Below, in pieces: positions 1-7,767 of a stretch of 31,624 nucleotides of DNA. A program made the position numbers and the translations under genes. The notes beneath the pieces are model-generated. The model was not told where the DNA came from and did not search any database. It was given only the letters and a program-made list of their open reading frames with translations. Each line of letters begins with the position of its first letter. Positions within the stretch are counted from its first letter, which is position 1. Source of the stretch: a virus; the IMG/VR virus record IMGVR_UViG_3300030109_002592, positions 1-31,624 of that record; one strand, written 5' to 3'.

Positions 1-1412
1 TTTCCGTCAATAACTTCTAATTGTCCTGGCTCTAATTGTTCATCTTGAACAATATACGCCTTTGCTATATTACCAAACTTCTGTGGTAAATTATAACATC
101 TTGTAATGTAGTCTTGTCTTGTTACTGCCCTATTTTGTGCATTAAAATAAGCTCCTGCATTTTGTTTTATTTCTATAATATTTTCCCCACTTGAACCACC
201 AGAAGAAGGTAAGTCATTAAATACTCTTAAACTTTGTTCTGATGTTGTAGCATTAGCTTGATTTAAATTAGTTTTGTCTAATGTGTAAGTTAATCTATTG
301 AATCTTGTGATGTCATCTGAAGGGACATTGTGCTCAATCGCACCACCATAAGTGTATTCAACAGTAAGTGTAGTATTGTTTGGTGCCAATCCAAATGTTT
401 GTGTTTTTAAAAAATTACTTGGGTCAAATGACTCATCTAATCTTGATACACCAAAACCCAATGCTGAACCAACATTATCTGGATTCGGAATTAAATCTTC
501 ATCTGCATTATCACTAACACCTGCTCCAAATCGTAATTCCATTTTGTCATTTTCCGTAACATAAGTTGTAAATCTTCTGGCTGTCTTGATTAACTTTAAT
601 AAGTAAGGTGTATCGTTTTGGTATGTTGATAAACTTGGGTCATTTAAAGAAGTATTTTCAACACTATCAAACACTGTGTCTTGTGCTAAAAATGGAACTT
701 CATAATATTTGTTGTTATTACTATCAGTTACTGAAATAACTTCGGTTGGTTTTGCATTTTTTAAAACTATTTTATCAAACTTTTTGGCACTTGTAAATGT
801 AAATGTTTCAACTGCTCTTTTACCTGATTTAGCTAATACTCTTTTTCGTAATCTAAAATTAGTAGGTGGACCGGCAGCAGCTGGTTGTAAAGTTTCTACT
901 TCCATTGGGTCTAATGAACTCGACACTTTAAAGTTTACTGCGTCTAATAAATTAAATTCTACTCCGTTTCCTGCTAATACACTACTATTTGCTTCTAAGA
1001 CACCTGCAAAAGTCAAATCTGGTTTTGAAACTGCGGAAGCTCCTGTGCCAGTTGTAGTTGCAGGAACATCAACTTCAACGGTTAGTTCTACGGTTGAAGG
1101 TGTTGCTAAATTTGGTTTATATCCATAGGATTGTGCGATTGCCAATATGTTCTTTTTTTCTTCTGCGTGTTGTAACATTGTTTCTCTGAATTGATTGTCC
1201 ACATAGTAGTTCAACACATCTCCAACATACGCTGCCATTTCAATAAACATCATACCTGGTGATGCTTCATTAAAATCATTATATGAATTAGGAAAGTAAG
1301 TTTTAGCAAACTCAATAAGATTCTGTCTTATATCAGAAAAATCTCTACCAAGGTAACTAACTTCTTTACTAACTATTTTTTTACTTGTTCCGTAATCTAT
1401 TTCTTTTGCCAT
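1..1412 (-). CDS. gp6: Baseplate wedge protein, T4 gp6-like (3' end outside window)
   Basis: The reading frame is open from an ATG at 1412 to the window edge (about 470 codons); the C-terminus is missing. The N-terminus begins MAKEIDYGT and continues through segments such as FSDIRQNLIEFAKTYFP, SPGMMFIEMAAYVGDVLNYY and DNQFRE. These resemble the N-terminal region of T4-type gp6, which dimerises to build the inner ring of the baseplate wedge. It lies 16 bases after the gp25-like gene in the same orientation, which is the usual 25-6 order of T4-type phages. It is probably expressed late, from the TATAAATA promoter near 4304. Assignment rests on motif resemblance plus gene order; the start is clear. 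Confidence 0.85.
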   Translation of the reverse strand, partial: MAKEIDYGTSKKIVSKEVSYLGRDFSDIRQNLIEFAKTYFPNSYNDFNEASPGMMFIEMAAYVGDVLNYYVDNQFRETMLQHAEEKKNILAIAQSYGYKPNLATPSTVELTVEVDVPATTTGTGASAVSKPDLTFAGVLEANSSVLAGNGVEFNLLDAVNFKVSSSLDPMEVETLQPAAAGPPTNFRLRKRVLAKSGKRAVETFTFTSAKKFDKIVLKNAKPTEVISVTDSNNNKYYEVPFLAQDTVFDSVENTSLNDPSLSTYQNDTPYLLKLIKTARRFTTYVTENDKMELRFGAGVSDNADEDLIPNPDNVGSALGFGVSRLDESFDPSNFLKTQTFGLAPNNTTLTVEYTYGGAIEHNVPSDDITRFNRLTYTLDKTNLNQANATTSEQSLRVFNDLPSSGGSSGENIIEIKQNAGAYFNAQNRAVTRQDYITRCYNLPQKFGNIAKAYIVQDEQLEPGQLEVIDG

Positions 1413-1428
1413 TTATGCTCTCCGATTC

Positions 1429-1872
1429 CTAATACTGGGCGCCCATATTAAATTGTAATAGTAATGAATCAAATGTTTCAGGGTCTAATGTTACTGAAAA
1501 TTCTAATTGAATATTCAATTGATTTGAGTCATCAACTGAACTACCTACAAATATATTATTTATCAAAATGTAAGATAATTGTTTACTGACTGCTTCTCTA
1601 ATAATCTCATCAACTTTATCTGATATCTCAACTATATTTTGGTCAAACAAAACATCAATAAGATTACAACCAAATTCTGGTTGTCCAACCCTCTCACCAG
1701 GTGTGGTGAGTAGTAGATTTCTTAGATTGGATTTTGCTTGTTCTAATACGGTTTTTGTTTGATTAAATAATCTTCCGTCAACGTTGAATCCAAGTGGAAA
1801 TCCAATTCCAACATATCTATCATCATCACTATCTATTGCTTTTACAGCGTTTGTGTATGCGTCTCTATTCAT
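1429..1872 (-). CDS. gp25: Baseplate wedge subunit, gp25-like (GPW/gp25 family)
   Basis: At 147 residues it is close to the usual size of gp25 (about 130). The N-terminal part has the family hallmarks: YVGIGFPLGF, then a helix QTKTVLEQAKSNLRNLLLTTPGERVGQPEFGCNL broken here only for description, and a C-terminal strand-rich half (LNIQLEFSVTLDP). The PGER and PEFG signatures are typical of the GPW/gp25 fold. In T4-type virions gp25 is a sheath-nucleating wedge component at the base of the tail. The gene sits between an unknown small protein and the gp6-like gene, as expected. The ATG start is separated by 3 bases from the previous stop codon. Confidence 0.93.
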   Translation of the reverse strand: MNRDAYTNAVKAIDSDDDRYVGIGFPLGFNVDGRLFNQTKTVLEQAKSNLRNLLLTTPGERVGQPEFGCNLIDVLFDQNIVEISDKVDEIIREAVSKQLSYILINNIFVGSSVDDSNQLNIQLEFSVTLDPETFDSLLLQFNMGAQY

Positions 1873-1875
1873 TTA

Positions 1876-2349
1876 TTATGGTCTAAAGGTTTCTTTCTTT
1901 TTGTTTATTGCTTTCATCAATCCAGAATAATCACGAGTTAGTGCGTTTTGAACACCTTCTGGAACTGCGTCTACTGAAACACCTTGTTTCTTGATTGTAT
2001 CAACTGCTGCCATTTCTCGTGCCACTTCTTTATCTTGACCTCTACCTAAGTCTCCGTATCCTAATACTTCTGCCATATTGTCAGAACCTAAAACACCACC
2101 ACCCAAACTTGGATATTCATCAGTTTCTGATGTTCCTAATGGTTTGGTGTTATTCAATACCTCGTTTAACGCTGTGTTTTTTGAATATTGTTTTTTAGTT
2201 TTCTTGACAACCTTTTTAGGTATAGGTTTAGAAATCGTTTCTGCTAACTTGATTTCTTTTTCTTCATTAATAAATATCTCACTTAGTTGTTTTTTAACTT
2301 CTTTACGGACAACTAATTCAATTATATTTTTTAACTTATTTTTGTTCAT
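1876..2349 (-). CDS. Unknown protein of the baseplate operon
   Basis: A 157-residue protein that I do not recognise. It starts with a charged helical segment (NKLKNIIELVVRKEVKKQL), then a lysine-rich linker around residues 40-55 (PKKVVKKTKKQ), then a low-complexity glycine-rich middle (LGGGVLGSDNMAEVLGYGDLG) and a short helical C-terminus. No membrane segment or enzyme motif is visible. It lies between the gp5-like and gp25-like genes with gaps of 2 and 3 bases, so it is almost certainly co-transcribed with them. A structural or assembly role is inferred only from position. It could be a minor virion protein or a chaperone for tail assembly. Confidence 0.75.
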   Translation of the reverse strand: MNKNKLKNIIELVVRKEVKKQLSEIFINEEKEIKLAETISKPIPKKVVKKTKKQYSKNTALNEVLNNTKPLGTSETDEYPSLGGGVLGSDNMAEVLGYGDLGRGQDKEVAREMAAVDTIKKQGVSVDAVPEGVQNALTRDYSGLMKAINKKKETFRP

Positions 2350-2351
2350 TG

Positions 2352-3866
2352 TTACTCCTGCTTTGTTAATTTTAAAATTTTTCCAAATGATTTCATAATT
2401 TTTAAATCATCTTTACCTGTGCCAGCTTCTGCTATGTAATCTTCAATAGCAGAGAATACTCCGTTTTCTTGTGCTCTTTTTAGGTCGTCACTACCAACAT
2501 CTTTATCTTGTGCGATAGACAACGTGTTACTAAATCCTGGTATTTTATTTCGTTCATCTTCTGATATATTTTCTAATACATTTAATAAAGATTTTCTATC
2601 ACCTGCACTTATAGCGTCATCAATTTGTTGTGCTTGTTCTGCTATTTGTCCACTATCTTCAACAAACTTTTCTAATTTTTCTATATTACCTTCAATGTCT
2701 TCTGCAAAAGTTTCTATATCTCCAACTATACTTTTAAATCCACCAGGTATTGGTAGAGCTGCAGCAATCTCGGAAGGTGTTTTTGTAGTCAATACATCTT
2801 TTTCTAAAAATTCTAAATTTGTTGTTGCTTCAACAAAGTTTTTTGCACCTTTTAATCCCTCTACAATATCTTTAACACCTGATGCTAAAGTAAGTGGATT
2901 TGATAACTTTGGAACACCAAACGTTAAACCTTGAAATACTTTTTGTATTCCCATTGTTTGTTTTAAAAATCCTGCTATATTTAAATCTGGAAATGGAATA
3001 GCATTTTCTTTTGTCTTGTTGATAATCTGTCCACCATTTTTACTAATGTCATTTGTTATTGTGTCAGCTTTAATATTAACACCACCATTAGTATTTTCAA
3101 TATCTACTTTACTACCTTTGATTAATACATTTCCTTCTGCAAAAATACCAATGTCATCTGATTTTGCATTTATTATAATTCTATCAGAGTCAAAGTTTAT
3201 TTGTGGCCCATTGTAATCTAAATTAATAAGTTCAGAAAATTTAAGTGTTGGTTCTGAATAATCAACCTTTTGATTTTGCGTCATCATAACTTGGCCCTCA
3301 CCATTCTGTATATTTGTTATTGGTGAATTAAGTGTTGGTTGATTACTACTCAATGTTATTGAGTTATCGAATCTACCTTGTATAATTGTATCACCCTCGT
3401 TTACGTCTGTTCTTATATTTTGCTCATCAATAAAAATTGAATTTCTTATATTATCAGGACTACTCGTACTACTAAGATTAGGTTGTTGTGAATTAATTCT
3501 TCTCGGTAAAGGATTTAAGTCTGAAAAATAATATCTTTTACCTACTGGGTTATTGTCAGGACCTATTGTTGCAAATACCTCTAATCCAAGAACTATTTCG
3601 TCAACTATTGGATATTGTATTACATTTTGATTTAGTGGTAAAAATGTTTTAAGTTCTGATGTGGGTTTGTCGTGTTCCGAAACACAATATCTACCCTCAA
3701 TACTCCCATCAGGATTAAAGCTTTTGACTTCAACTGGTTCTATTTCATATTGAAATGTTTCACCTAAAATTTGATTTATTAAAAGTTTAACATCGTCGGT
3801 GGTCATCACTTTACTACTTATAGGACTTGATTCTCCACCACTATCCTTCTTTTGTTGAAAGGCCAT
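2352..3866 (-). CDS. gp5: Baseplate hub/central spike protein, gp5-like without lysozyme
   Basis: A 504-residue protein with three visible parts. Residues about 45-140 look like the OB-fold found in gp5/VgrG proteins (EGRYCVSEHDKPTSEL, IQYPIVDEIVLGLEVF, GKRYYFSDLNPLPRR). Residues about 215-275 are short alternating strands ending in repeated I/V-x-I patterns (NFDSDRIIINAKSDDIGIF, GNVLIKGSKVDIENTNGGVNIKA), typical of the trimeric beta-helix needle. The C-terminal part is helical. There is no lysozyme domain between OB-fold and helix, unlike T4 gp5 itself; this arrangement is common in other T4-type phages. It would form the membrane-puncturing spike. The start overlaps the upstream stop by one base. 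Confidence 0.83.
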   Translation of the reverse strand: MAFQQKKDSGGESSPISSKVMTTDDVKLLINQILGETFQYEIEPVEVKSFNPDGSIEGRYCVSEHDKPTSELKTFLPLNQNVIQYPIVDEIVLGLEVFATIGPDNNPVGKRYYFSDLNPLPRRINSQQPNLSSTSSPDNIRNSIFIDEQNIRTDVNEGDTIIQGRFDNSITLSSNQPTLNSPITNIQNGEGQVMMTQNQKVDYSEPTLKFSELINLDYNGPQINFDSDRIIINAKSDDIGIFAEGNVLIKGSKVDIENTNGGVNIKADTITNDISKNGGQIINKTKENAIPFPDLNIAGFLKQTMGIQKVFQGLTFGVPKLSNPLTLASGVKDIVEGLKGAKNFVEATTNLEFLEKDVLTTKTPSEIAAALPIPGGFKSIVGDIETFAEDIEGNIEKLEKFVEDSGQIAEQAQQIDDAISAGDRKSLLNVLENISEDERNKIPGFSNTLSIAQDKDVGSDDLKRAQENGVFSAIEDYIAEAGTGKDDLKIMKSFGKILKLTKQE

Positions 3867-4255
3867 TAATTTTCCTTTTTAATACTTGACTCGATTTCGT
3901 CTTTCTTTATTTGTAACTCTTGAACATCTGTTTCTATTGCACTCATCAGTTGTTCTTTTTCTGCTTCTGATAAACCGAACTCATCTCCTGAATCCGATAC
4001 TCTTCCTTCTGCTGCTGTAATTCTTTGGACGATTGTTGCCAACTTAACAAGTTGTTCGTCGTTCTTAACATTGATTTCCAAATACTCTTTTAGCATAGGA
4101 ACTATTTGGACGGCTGTATCTCCGTCCTTGATAAATCCCACAACCTCTTTCATCAATACTTCTAATTGTTGTTTGTTGGTTTTGGAATTGTCATAGATGT
4201 CTTTGAAGACATCAGAAAGGGTTTTTCCCTCGAATATTTCATAGTCTTTTGCCAT
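3866..4255 (-). CDS. Unknown helical protein, first gene of the baseplate operon
   Basis: A 129-residue acidic protein predicted to be almost wholly helical. The C-terminal third (SEAEKEQLMSAIETDVQELQ followed by IKKDEIESSIKK) has heptad-like spacing compatible with a coiled coil. No enzyme motif or membrane segment is visible and I do not recognise a family. It is the promoter-proximal gene of the late operon that continues into the gp5-, gp25- and gp6-like genes, with which it overlaps by one base. The late motif TATAAATA lies about 49 bases upstream of the ATG. A structural or assembly role is inferred only from its position. Confidence 0.8.
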   Translation of the reverse strand: MAKDYEIFEGKTLSDVFKDIYDNSKTNKQQLEVLMKEVVGFIKDGDTAVQIVPMLKEYLEINVKNDEQLVKLATIVQRITAAEGRVSDSGDEFGLSEAEKEQLMSAIETDVQELQIKKDEIESSIKKEN

Positions 4256-4303
4256 AGTTTTTACCTAATAATAAATAGGTAAATGTTAAAAAATAGAGAT
4301 ATA

Positions 4304-4311
4304 TATTTATA
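4304..4311 (-). promoter_or_regulatory. Candidate T4-type late promoter (TATAAATA)
   Basis: The minus strand reads TATAAATA at 4311-4304, an exact match to the T4 late promoter core recognised by gp55-loaded RNA polymerase. It lies 49 bases upstream of the first baseplate-operon ATG, and a gp55-like gene is present at 4669-5394. A 7-bp inverted repeat (TTACCTA/TAGGTAA, 4261-4282) lies between it and the gene. In DNA this AT-rich an 8-base match is expected several times by chance, so position is the main support. Confidence 0.6.
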
Positions 4312-4317
4312 TACTCG

Positions 4318-4344
4318 TTGATTTTTTTGATTTTACCTTATAAT
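4318..4344 (+). promoter_or_regulatory. Candidate sigma70-type promoter of the plus-strand gene
   Basis: TTGATT (4318-4323) and TATAAT (4339-4344) are separated by 15 bases, slightly short. A start near 4351 would place the hairpin at 4354-4371 at the very 5' end of the mRNA. This is the only plus-strand promoter in the window with a clear gene behind it. The -10 is perfect, the -35 is 4 of 6. Confidence 0.5.
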
Positions 4345-4353
4345 TATTATACG

Positions 4354-4371
4354 AGTCGGCAAAAACCGACT
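4354..4371 (+). promoter_or_regulatory. 5' leader hairpin of the plus-strand gene
   Basis: AGTCGG and CCGACT pair perfectly around a CAAAAA loop, followed by TTTATT. It lies just downstream of the -10 box, so the transcript would begin with it. A hairpin at the extreme 5' end commonly protects mRNA from 5'-dependent decay. It also resembles a weak terminator, but no upstream plus-strand gene needs one. Confidence 0.55.
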
Positions 4372-4399
4372 TTTATTCATTAAAAGGGGGGAAACTAAA

Positions 4400-4621
4400 A
4401 TGAAAGACACAATCAAAATGATTATGGAAGGTGTATCTGGTATTAAAGATATGCTACTTCACATAATCGGCTTAGGTGTTCTCGTGCAATTGGTATTTGT
4501 AGGGGGATTCTTAGGTATTGATGTTGTTGGTAATTTGATTAATTTAGTAAATACTTTCGCTAACGCGGGATTTGCTGGATTTATATCACTAATCGTGATA
4601 CTCGGATTACTTAACAAATAA
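4400..4621 (+). CDS. Small two-segment membrane protein, only plus-strand gene
   Basis: A 73-residue hydrophobic protein with a short charged N-terminus (MKDTIKMIMEG), one hydrophobic segment at about residues 18-38 (LLHIIGLGVLVQLVFVGGFL) and a second at about 53-71 (NAGFAGFISLIVILGLL). The ribosome site is unusually strong (AAAAGGGGGG, 8 bases before the ATG). It is the only convincing gene on the plus strand, has its own promoter, a 5' hairpin and a clean terminator directly after it, so it is a monocistronic, probably highly expressed unit. Function is unknown. Size and topology would fit a holin or another small inner-membrane effector, but no gene for a lysis partner lies next to it. Confidence 0.85.
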   Translation: MKDTIKMIMEGVSGIKDMLLHIIGLGVLVQLVFVGGFLGIDVVGNLINLVNTFANAGFAGFISLIVILGLLNK

Positions 4622-4633
4622 AGGTGGAATTAC

Positions 4634-4657
4634 AAGGGCAGTAGAAATACTGCCCTT
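4634..4657 (+). terminator. Intrinsic terminator after the plus-strand gene
   Basis: A perfect 10-bp stem (AAGGGCAGTA/TACTGCCCTT) closed by a GAAA tetraloop, followed on the plus strand by TGTT. It starts 13 bases after the stop of the plus-strand membrane gene and ends 11 bases before the end of the convergent sigma-factor gene. On the minus strand the run after the stem is weaker, but the hairpin could act on both converging transcripts. Confidence 0.85.
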
Positions 4658-4668
4658 TGTTACATCTG

Positions 4669-5394
4669 TTATAAATTATCCCAACTACCTGTAAACTTGG
4701 TTTCGATTGAACCAGTAGTCAAATAATTCTTTTGTAAATTGAAGTGATGTTTCTTCATCACATTGACAACACGAGTTATGTGTTGTGTATTTGAATTAGT
4801 CATTTCTCTAATCATAATGTATAGAGCTTTTTTGTTGAAGTTATCAATGTTCTCTCTGTGTTCCATAAGATACAATACGGCATTAGCAACATCCATATCT
4901 TGTTTTCTTTTGAAAACCGTAGTCAGATTATTATCCCAATACTCTACGAATAAATCAACATACTCTTTTTTAGCAGTTATCAAATCTGTTCGTGTTGCTT
5001 CTGATATTGGGTCTCGTTTGTAATCAGTAACTTCCTCTCCGTCAGTTTGCTTCATCTTTTTGTAATTATTGTTGTTGTGTAGAATCAAATAGTTCTTAGC
5101 AACAATACTAAAGTATGAGAATGCCTTACCTTTACCCTCGGTAAACTTATGCATATTCATATATAGAAAACTAACTACCTCGTGCATAACATCAACACTC
5201 GGAACATCAAAGTAATAAAATTTAAATGTATGAATTATATTTTCTGCCAGTTTCTCAAAGGGTTGTCTAATATGTTCATTGTAAATTCGTTCTCTCATAT
5301 GTGGACGAGTTTCTTTATTGTGTCTAATGATTGCGTCTTCTGTTCCTTGGTGGAAGTAATATCTTGGTGAACCCTTTTTTGCTTTTCTTGGCAT
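4669..5394 (-). CDS. gp55: Late-transcription sigma factor, T4 gp55-like
   Basis: A 241-residue basic protein. Residues about 55-115 resemble sigma region 2 as preserved in gp55-type factors: FKFYYFDVPSVDVMHEVVSF, then GKGKAFSYFSIVAKNYLI, which matches the promoter-melting/-10-binding helix (F-S-Y-F-x-x-x-A-x-N-x-L). The rest is helical and charged. T4-type gp55 replaces the host sigma and directs RNA polymerase, with the sliding clamp, to TATAAATA promoters; such a motif is present upstream of the baseplate operon. It is transcribed with the upstream small membrane protein and HD hydrolase (1-base and 4-base overlaps). It converges on the plus-strand gene with the shared terminator between them. 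Confidence 0.85.
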   Translation of the reverse strand: MPRKAKKGSPRYYFHQGTEDAIIRHNKETRPHMRERIYNEHIRQPFEKLAENIIHTFKFYYFDVPSVDVMHEVVSFLYMNMHKFTEGKGKAFSYFSIVAKNYLILHNNNNYKKMKQTDGEEVTDYKRDPISEATRTDLITAKKEYVDLFVEYWDNNLTTVFKRKQDMDVANAVLYLMEHRENIDNFNKKALYIMIREMTNSNTQHITRVVNVMKKHHFNLQKNYLTTGSIETKFTGSWDNL

Positions 5395-5648
5395 TATAAA
5401 TCCTTTTCTGTTATTTCGTTTAATTCATCTACGGTTTCTTTAATTGCTGTAAACACTACACCGACTTCGTCGTCTGCTTCAAAGTTACCTTTATCATCAA
5501 TCTGTTTTAATGTTTCTTGTGTGTCAATTACACGTTGTGCATAATCTTCTACCCAAGTTTCCAATCGTTCAGTTTTTTTCGTTAAGTTAAATATAACATA
5601 ACTTTCAACCAAAGTCAATAGAATAAACAATATTAAAAAATAAATCAT
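5394..5648 (-). CDS. Small membrane-anchored coiled-coil protein
   Basis: An 84-residue protein with one strong N-terminal membrane segment (IYFLILFILLTLVESYVIF, residues 2-20), a basic stop-transfer (KKTERLE), and an acidic helical domain ending in a likely coiled coil (FTAIKETVDELNEITEKDL). The topology suggests a soluble C-terminal part held at the inner membrane. Its ATG overlaps the stop of the HD-hydrolase gene (ATGA), and its stop overlaps the sigma-factor start, so all three are translationally coupled. I do not recognise a family. A role in anchoring or phage-host membrane interaction would be guesswork. Confidence 0.75.
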   Translation of the reverse strand: MIYFLILFILLTLVESYVIFNLTKKTERLETWVEDYAQRVIDTQETLKQIDDKGNFEADDEVGVVFTAIKETVDELNEITEKDL

Positions 5649-6433
5649 TTCTTCGCCTCCCCAAATAGTTCGTTAAATATATCCTTAGCGTCTGTTGATT
5701 TAGTAAACTTTTCTTTTACTTCATTGTCAACTGCTGCTTTAATATTTGTTACTGACTTTTGAACCTTAGCAGATTCTTTCTTGTCTTCTCTGTGCCACTC
5801 ATCATATTCGGTGTGAGTAGCCATCATATCTGCTTGGTGTATAATGTAAGCAATGTTACTTTTTAATCTCCAAGCCGGATTATATCCTTTTAGATATTTT
5901 TCATTAGCGTCTTCATATAGTCCGTCAGCTAACTTCAACCCAAGGTATTCAAACTCAGACATTTCTATTCCATAATGTTGTAGAATAAATAATGACCTAT
6001 CCGTAACATTCATATATGACGACAAGTCATTATTATGTGTATAGATTTCACCCATATTCTTTACTCTCCAATCATTGTCTTGGATAACATAATAATCATT
6101 ACCCTCTAAGTCTCCAATCTTTCCTAAGTCGTGATGAAGAGCTGCAAATACTAATTCCTCATCTGTAAAATTAATCATAGCTCCATTTGACACCCAAACA
6201 TCTTTAATTTGTTTTGACATATTGATAACGTGTAATATGTGTTCTACATATCCACCCACCATAGCATTGTGAAATGCTTTTTTAGCACTTGCTGGTGCCA
6301 CGACCATTCTGTCCTCAAAGTCGTCATACATCTTGTTGAGTTTTTCTAATCTATCTCCACTAAATGTATTGTTGATAATTGTTCGTAAGTCTTTGTAATT
6401 ATCTGTTATTTGTTGTTCTGTTAATTGCTTCAT
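5645..6433 (-). CDS. HD-domain metal-dependent phosphohydrolase
   Basis: A 262-residue protein with the HD-superfamily signature. HNAMVGGYVEHILHVINMS (around residues 55-75) supplies the first His, FAALHHDLGKIGD (about 95-108) gives the HD dyad and glycine turn, and later acidic residues (HQADMMATH, near 200) supply the last metal ligand. Such enzymes hydrolyse phosphoester bonds in nucleotides or RNA; the substrate cannot be read from the sequence. In a phage, dNTP/NMP hydrolysis or destruction of a signalling nucleotide are both possible. The gene overlaps its neighbours on both sides by 4 bases and lies directly downstream of the glycosyltransferase, so it belongs to the 4669-10420 transcription unit. 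Confidence 0.85.
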   Translation of the reverse strand: MKQLTEQQITDNYKDLRTIINNTFSGDRLEKLNKMYDDFEDRMVVAPASAKKAFHNAMVGGYVEHILHVINMSKQIKDVWVSNGAMINFTDEELVFAALHHDLGKIGDLEGNDYYVIQDNDWRVKNMGEIYTHNNDLSSYMNVTDRSLFILQHYGIEMSEFEYLGLKLADGLYEDANEKYLKGYNPAWRLKSNIAYIIHQADMMATHTEYDEWHREDKKESAKVQKSVTNIKAAVDNEVKEKFTKSTDAKDIFNELFGEAKK

Positions 6434-7767
6434 TTTTCAATAACCTCGTATTTATTTTTTGTTAATCTTATATCTTTTTCATTTCTTAATCTATTTCTAT
6501 ATCCATCAAACTTTATTCTAACTCCCCAACTACCCATATGTTCCATTATTTGATTTTTAGTTACGGACTTTTTACTCCTAATAAATTCTACCATTTTATC
6601 ATATACATTACTTTTATCAAACACTCTAAAACTATCAATCGCACTTTGAAACATATCATTAATTTTTAAAATTTGTTTATCCCATTTACTTTCTTCGAAT
6701 CTCTGTAATGACTTTTTCGAATACTTATTTCTAAATTTTTTATTATCCAATGTTTTGTTCATCAGTTCAAGGAACTCATCTGAATCCTTATAGTATATTC
6801 CTGCTTCATCTGCTAACTCGTGATAACTTCCGTCATCTGAAAACATATAAGGAACTCCAACTGACATTCCGTCCGTAGCAGAAACTGCCCAACCCTCATA
6901 CTTTTGTTTACAACAAACACCAACTTTACAAGAAGATAGTTTAGAGAAATAACCAAATCTATCATACTTATCTATTGTCATATAATCCTTTTCTTTTTTA
7001 TCTGCCAATGGAACCCACACTTCAAAGTCTTGTCTTTGTTCCCAAAGTTTATCCATTTGTTCTAAGAACCAAGGATAGTTTTTATATGTGTGTGGTCTAT
7101 GATTATATACGATTATATTCTTATCTGTGGTTTGTTGTTCATACTCTGGTGTTTCCCAACCAAGATAATGTGGTTCAAGAATTTTATCCAACTTCGTTAC
7201 AACATCTTTATTAAAATACTCTTCTGCGTTTTTTAATATTAAATCTTTCTGTGCTTGAGTATTTACACCACACTTTTCTTGTTCTAACAAACCAATGATA
7301 TTAAGTGCTAAACCAACTTGATATGCATAATTTGTTATTTCTTTGAACTCGGTCCAATGTGTATATCCAACTATCGCTGGTTTTACATTGGTTGTTACGT
7401 AAAATAAATTTTTCAGTTGACCAGTATGTTCTGGCAAATGGGAATACACGATATCATAATCCTCGTGTCTCCAATTTACCGCATCATATACTTCTTTAAA
7501 TGGAAATGACATTCTCATAGAGTTTGGATAATTGAGTTGTGAAACAATTCGTTGTTCAGTATTATCAAATTGTAAGCCGTATATAAGTTTTGGTGATATT
7601 ATTGTCCAATGAAAGTCATCTCTAATTTTATTAAGTTCTTTGATTATATTTTTAAGAACAATAACATAACTATCTTTTTCTAAATCTTTTTGGAAAGTTA
7701 TGTTTGGATATACGAGTATTTTATACTTATATTCTTTGTCTTCTGATACAAATTTACTATTATACAC
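6430..7767 (-). CDS. GT-B glycosyltransferase with a C-terminal winged-helix-like domain
   Basis: A 445-residue protein. The second half of the catalytic region has the GT4/GT1-type donor-site pattern: NIIVYNHRPHTYKNYPWFLE (start of the C-terminal Rossmann lobe), KVGVCCKQKYEGWAVSATDG then MSVGVPYMFSDDGSYHELAD, with the E-x-x-G/S and G-x-P motifs of GT-B enzymes. Residues about 385-445 form an extra domain (YDKMVEFIRSKKSVTKNQIM, GVRIKFDGYRNRLRNEKDI, then a basic strand) that reads like a winged helix. That suggests contact with DNA, which would fit a phage DNA glucosyltransferase, but could equally be a protein-interaction module. Translation starts at a GTG overlapping the upstream TAG by one base. 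Confidence 0.75.
   Translation of the reverse strand: MYNSKFVSEDKEYKYKILVYPNITFQKDLEKDSYVIVLKNIIKELNKIRDDFHWTIISPKLIYGLQFDNTEQRIVSQLNYPNSMRMSFPFKEVYDAVNWRHEDYDIVYSHLPEHTGQLKNLFYVTTNVKPAIVGYTHWTEFKEITNYAYQVGLALNIIGLLEQEKCGVNTQAQKDLILKNAEEYFNKDVVTKLDKILEPHYLGWETPEYEQQTTDKNIIVYNHRPHTYKNYPWFLEQMDKLWEQRQDFEVWVPLADKKEKDYMTIDKYDRFGYFSKLSSCKVGVCCKQKYEGWAVSATDGMSVGVPYMFSDDGSYHELADEAGIYYKDSDEFLELMNKTLDNKKFRNKYSKKSLQRFEESKWDKQILKINDMFQSAIDSFRVFDKSNVYDKMVEFIRSKKSVTKNQIMEHMGSWGVRIKFDGYRNRLRNEKDIRLTKNKYEVIEK

Noticed and set aside
352-1128. Plus-strand open frames of 70 and 139 codons
   Set aside because: They lie opposite the gp6-like gene, have no ribosome site and read as low-complexity serine/leucine/threonine sequence; the minus-strand frame has clear baseplate motifs.
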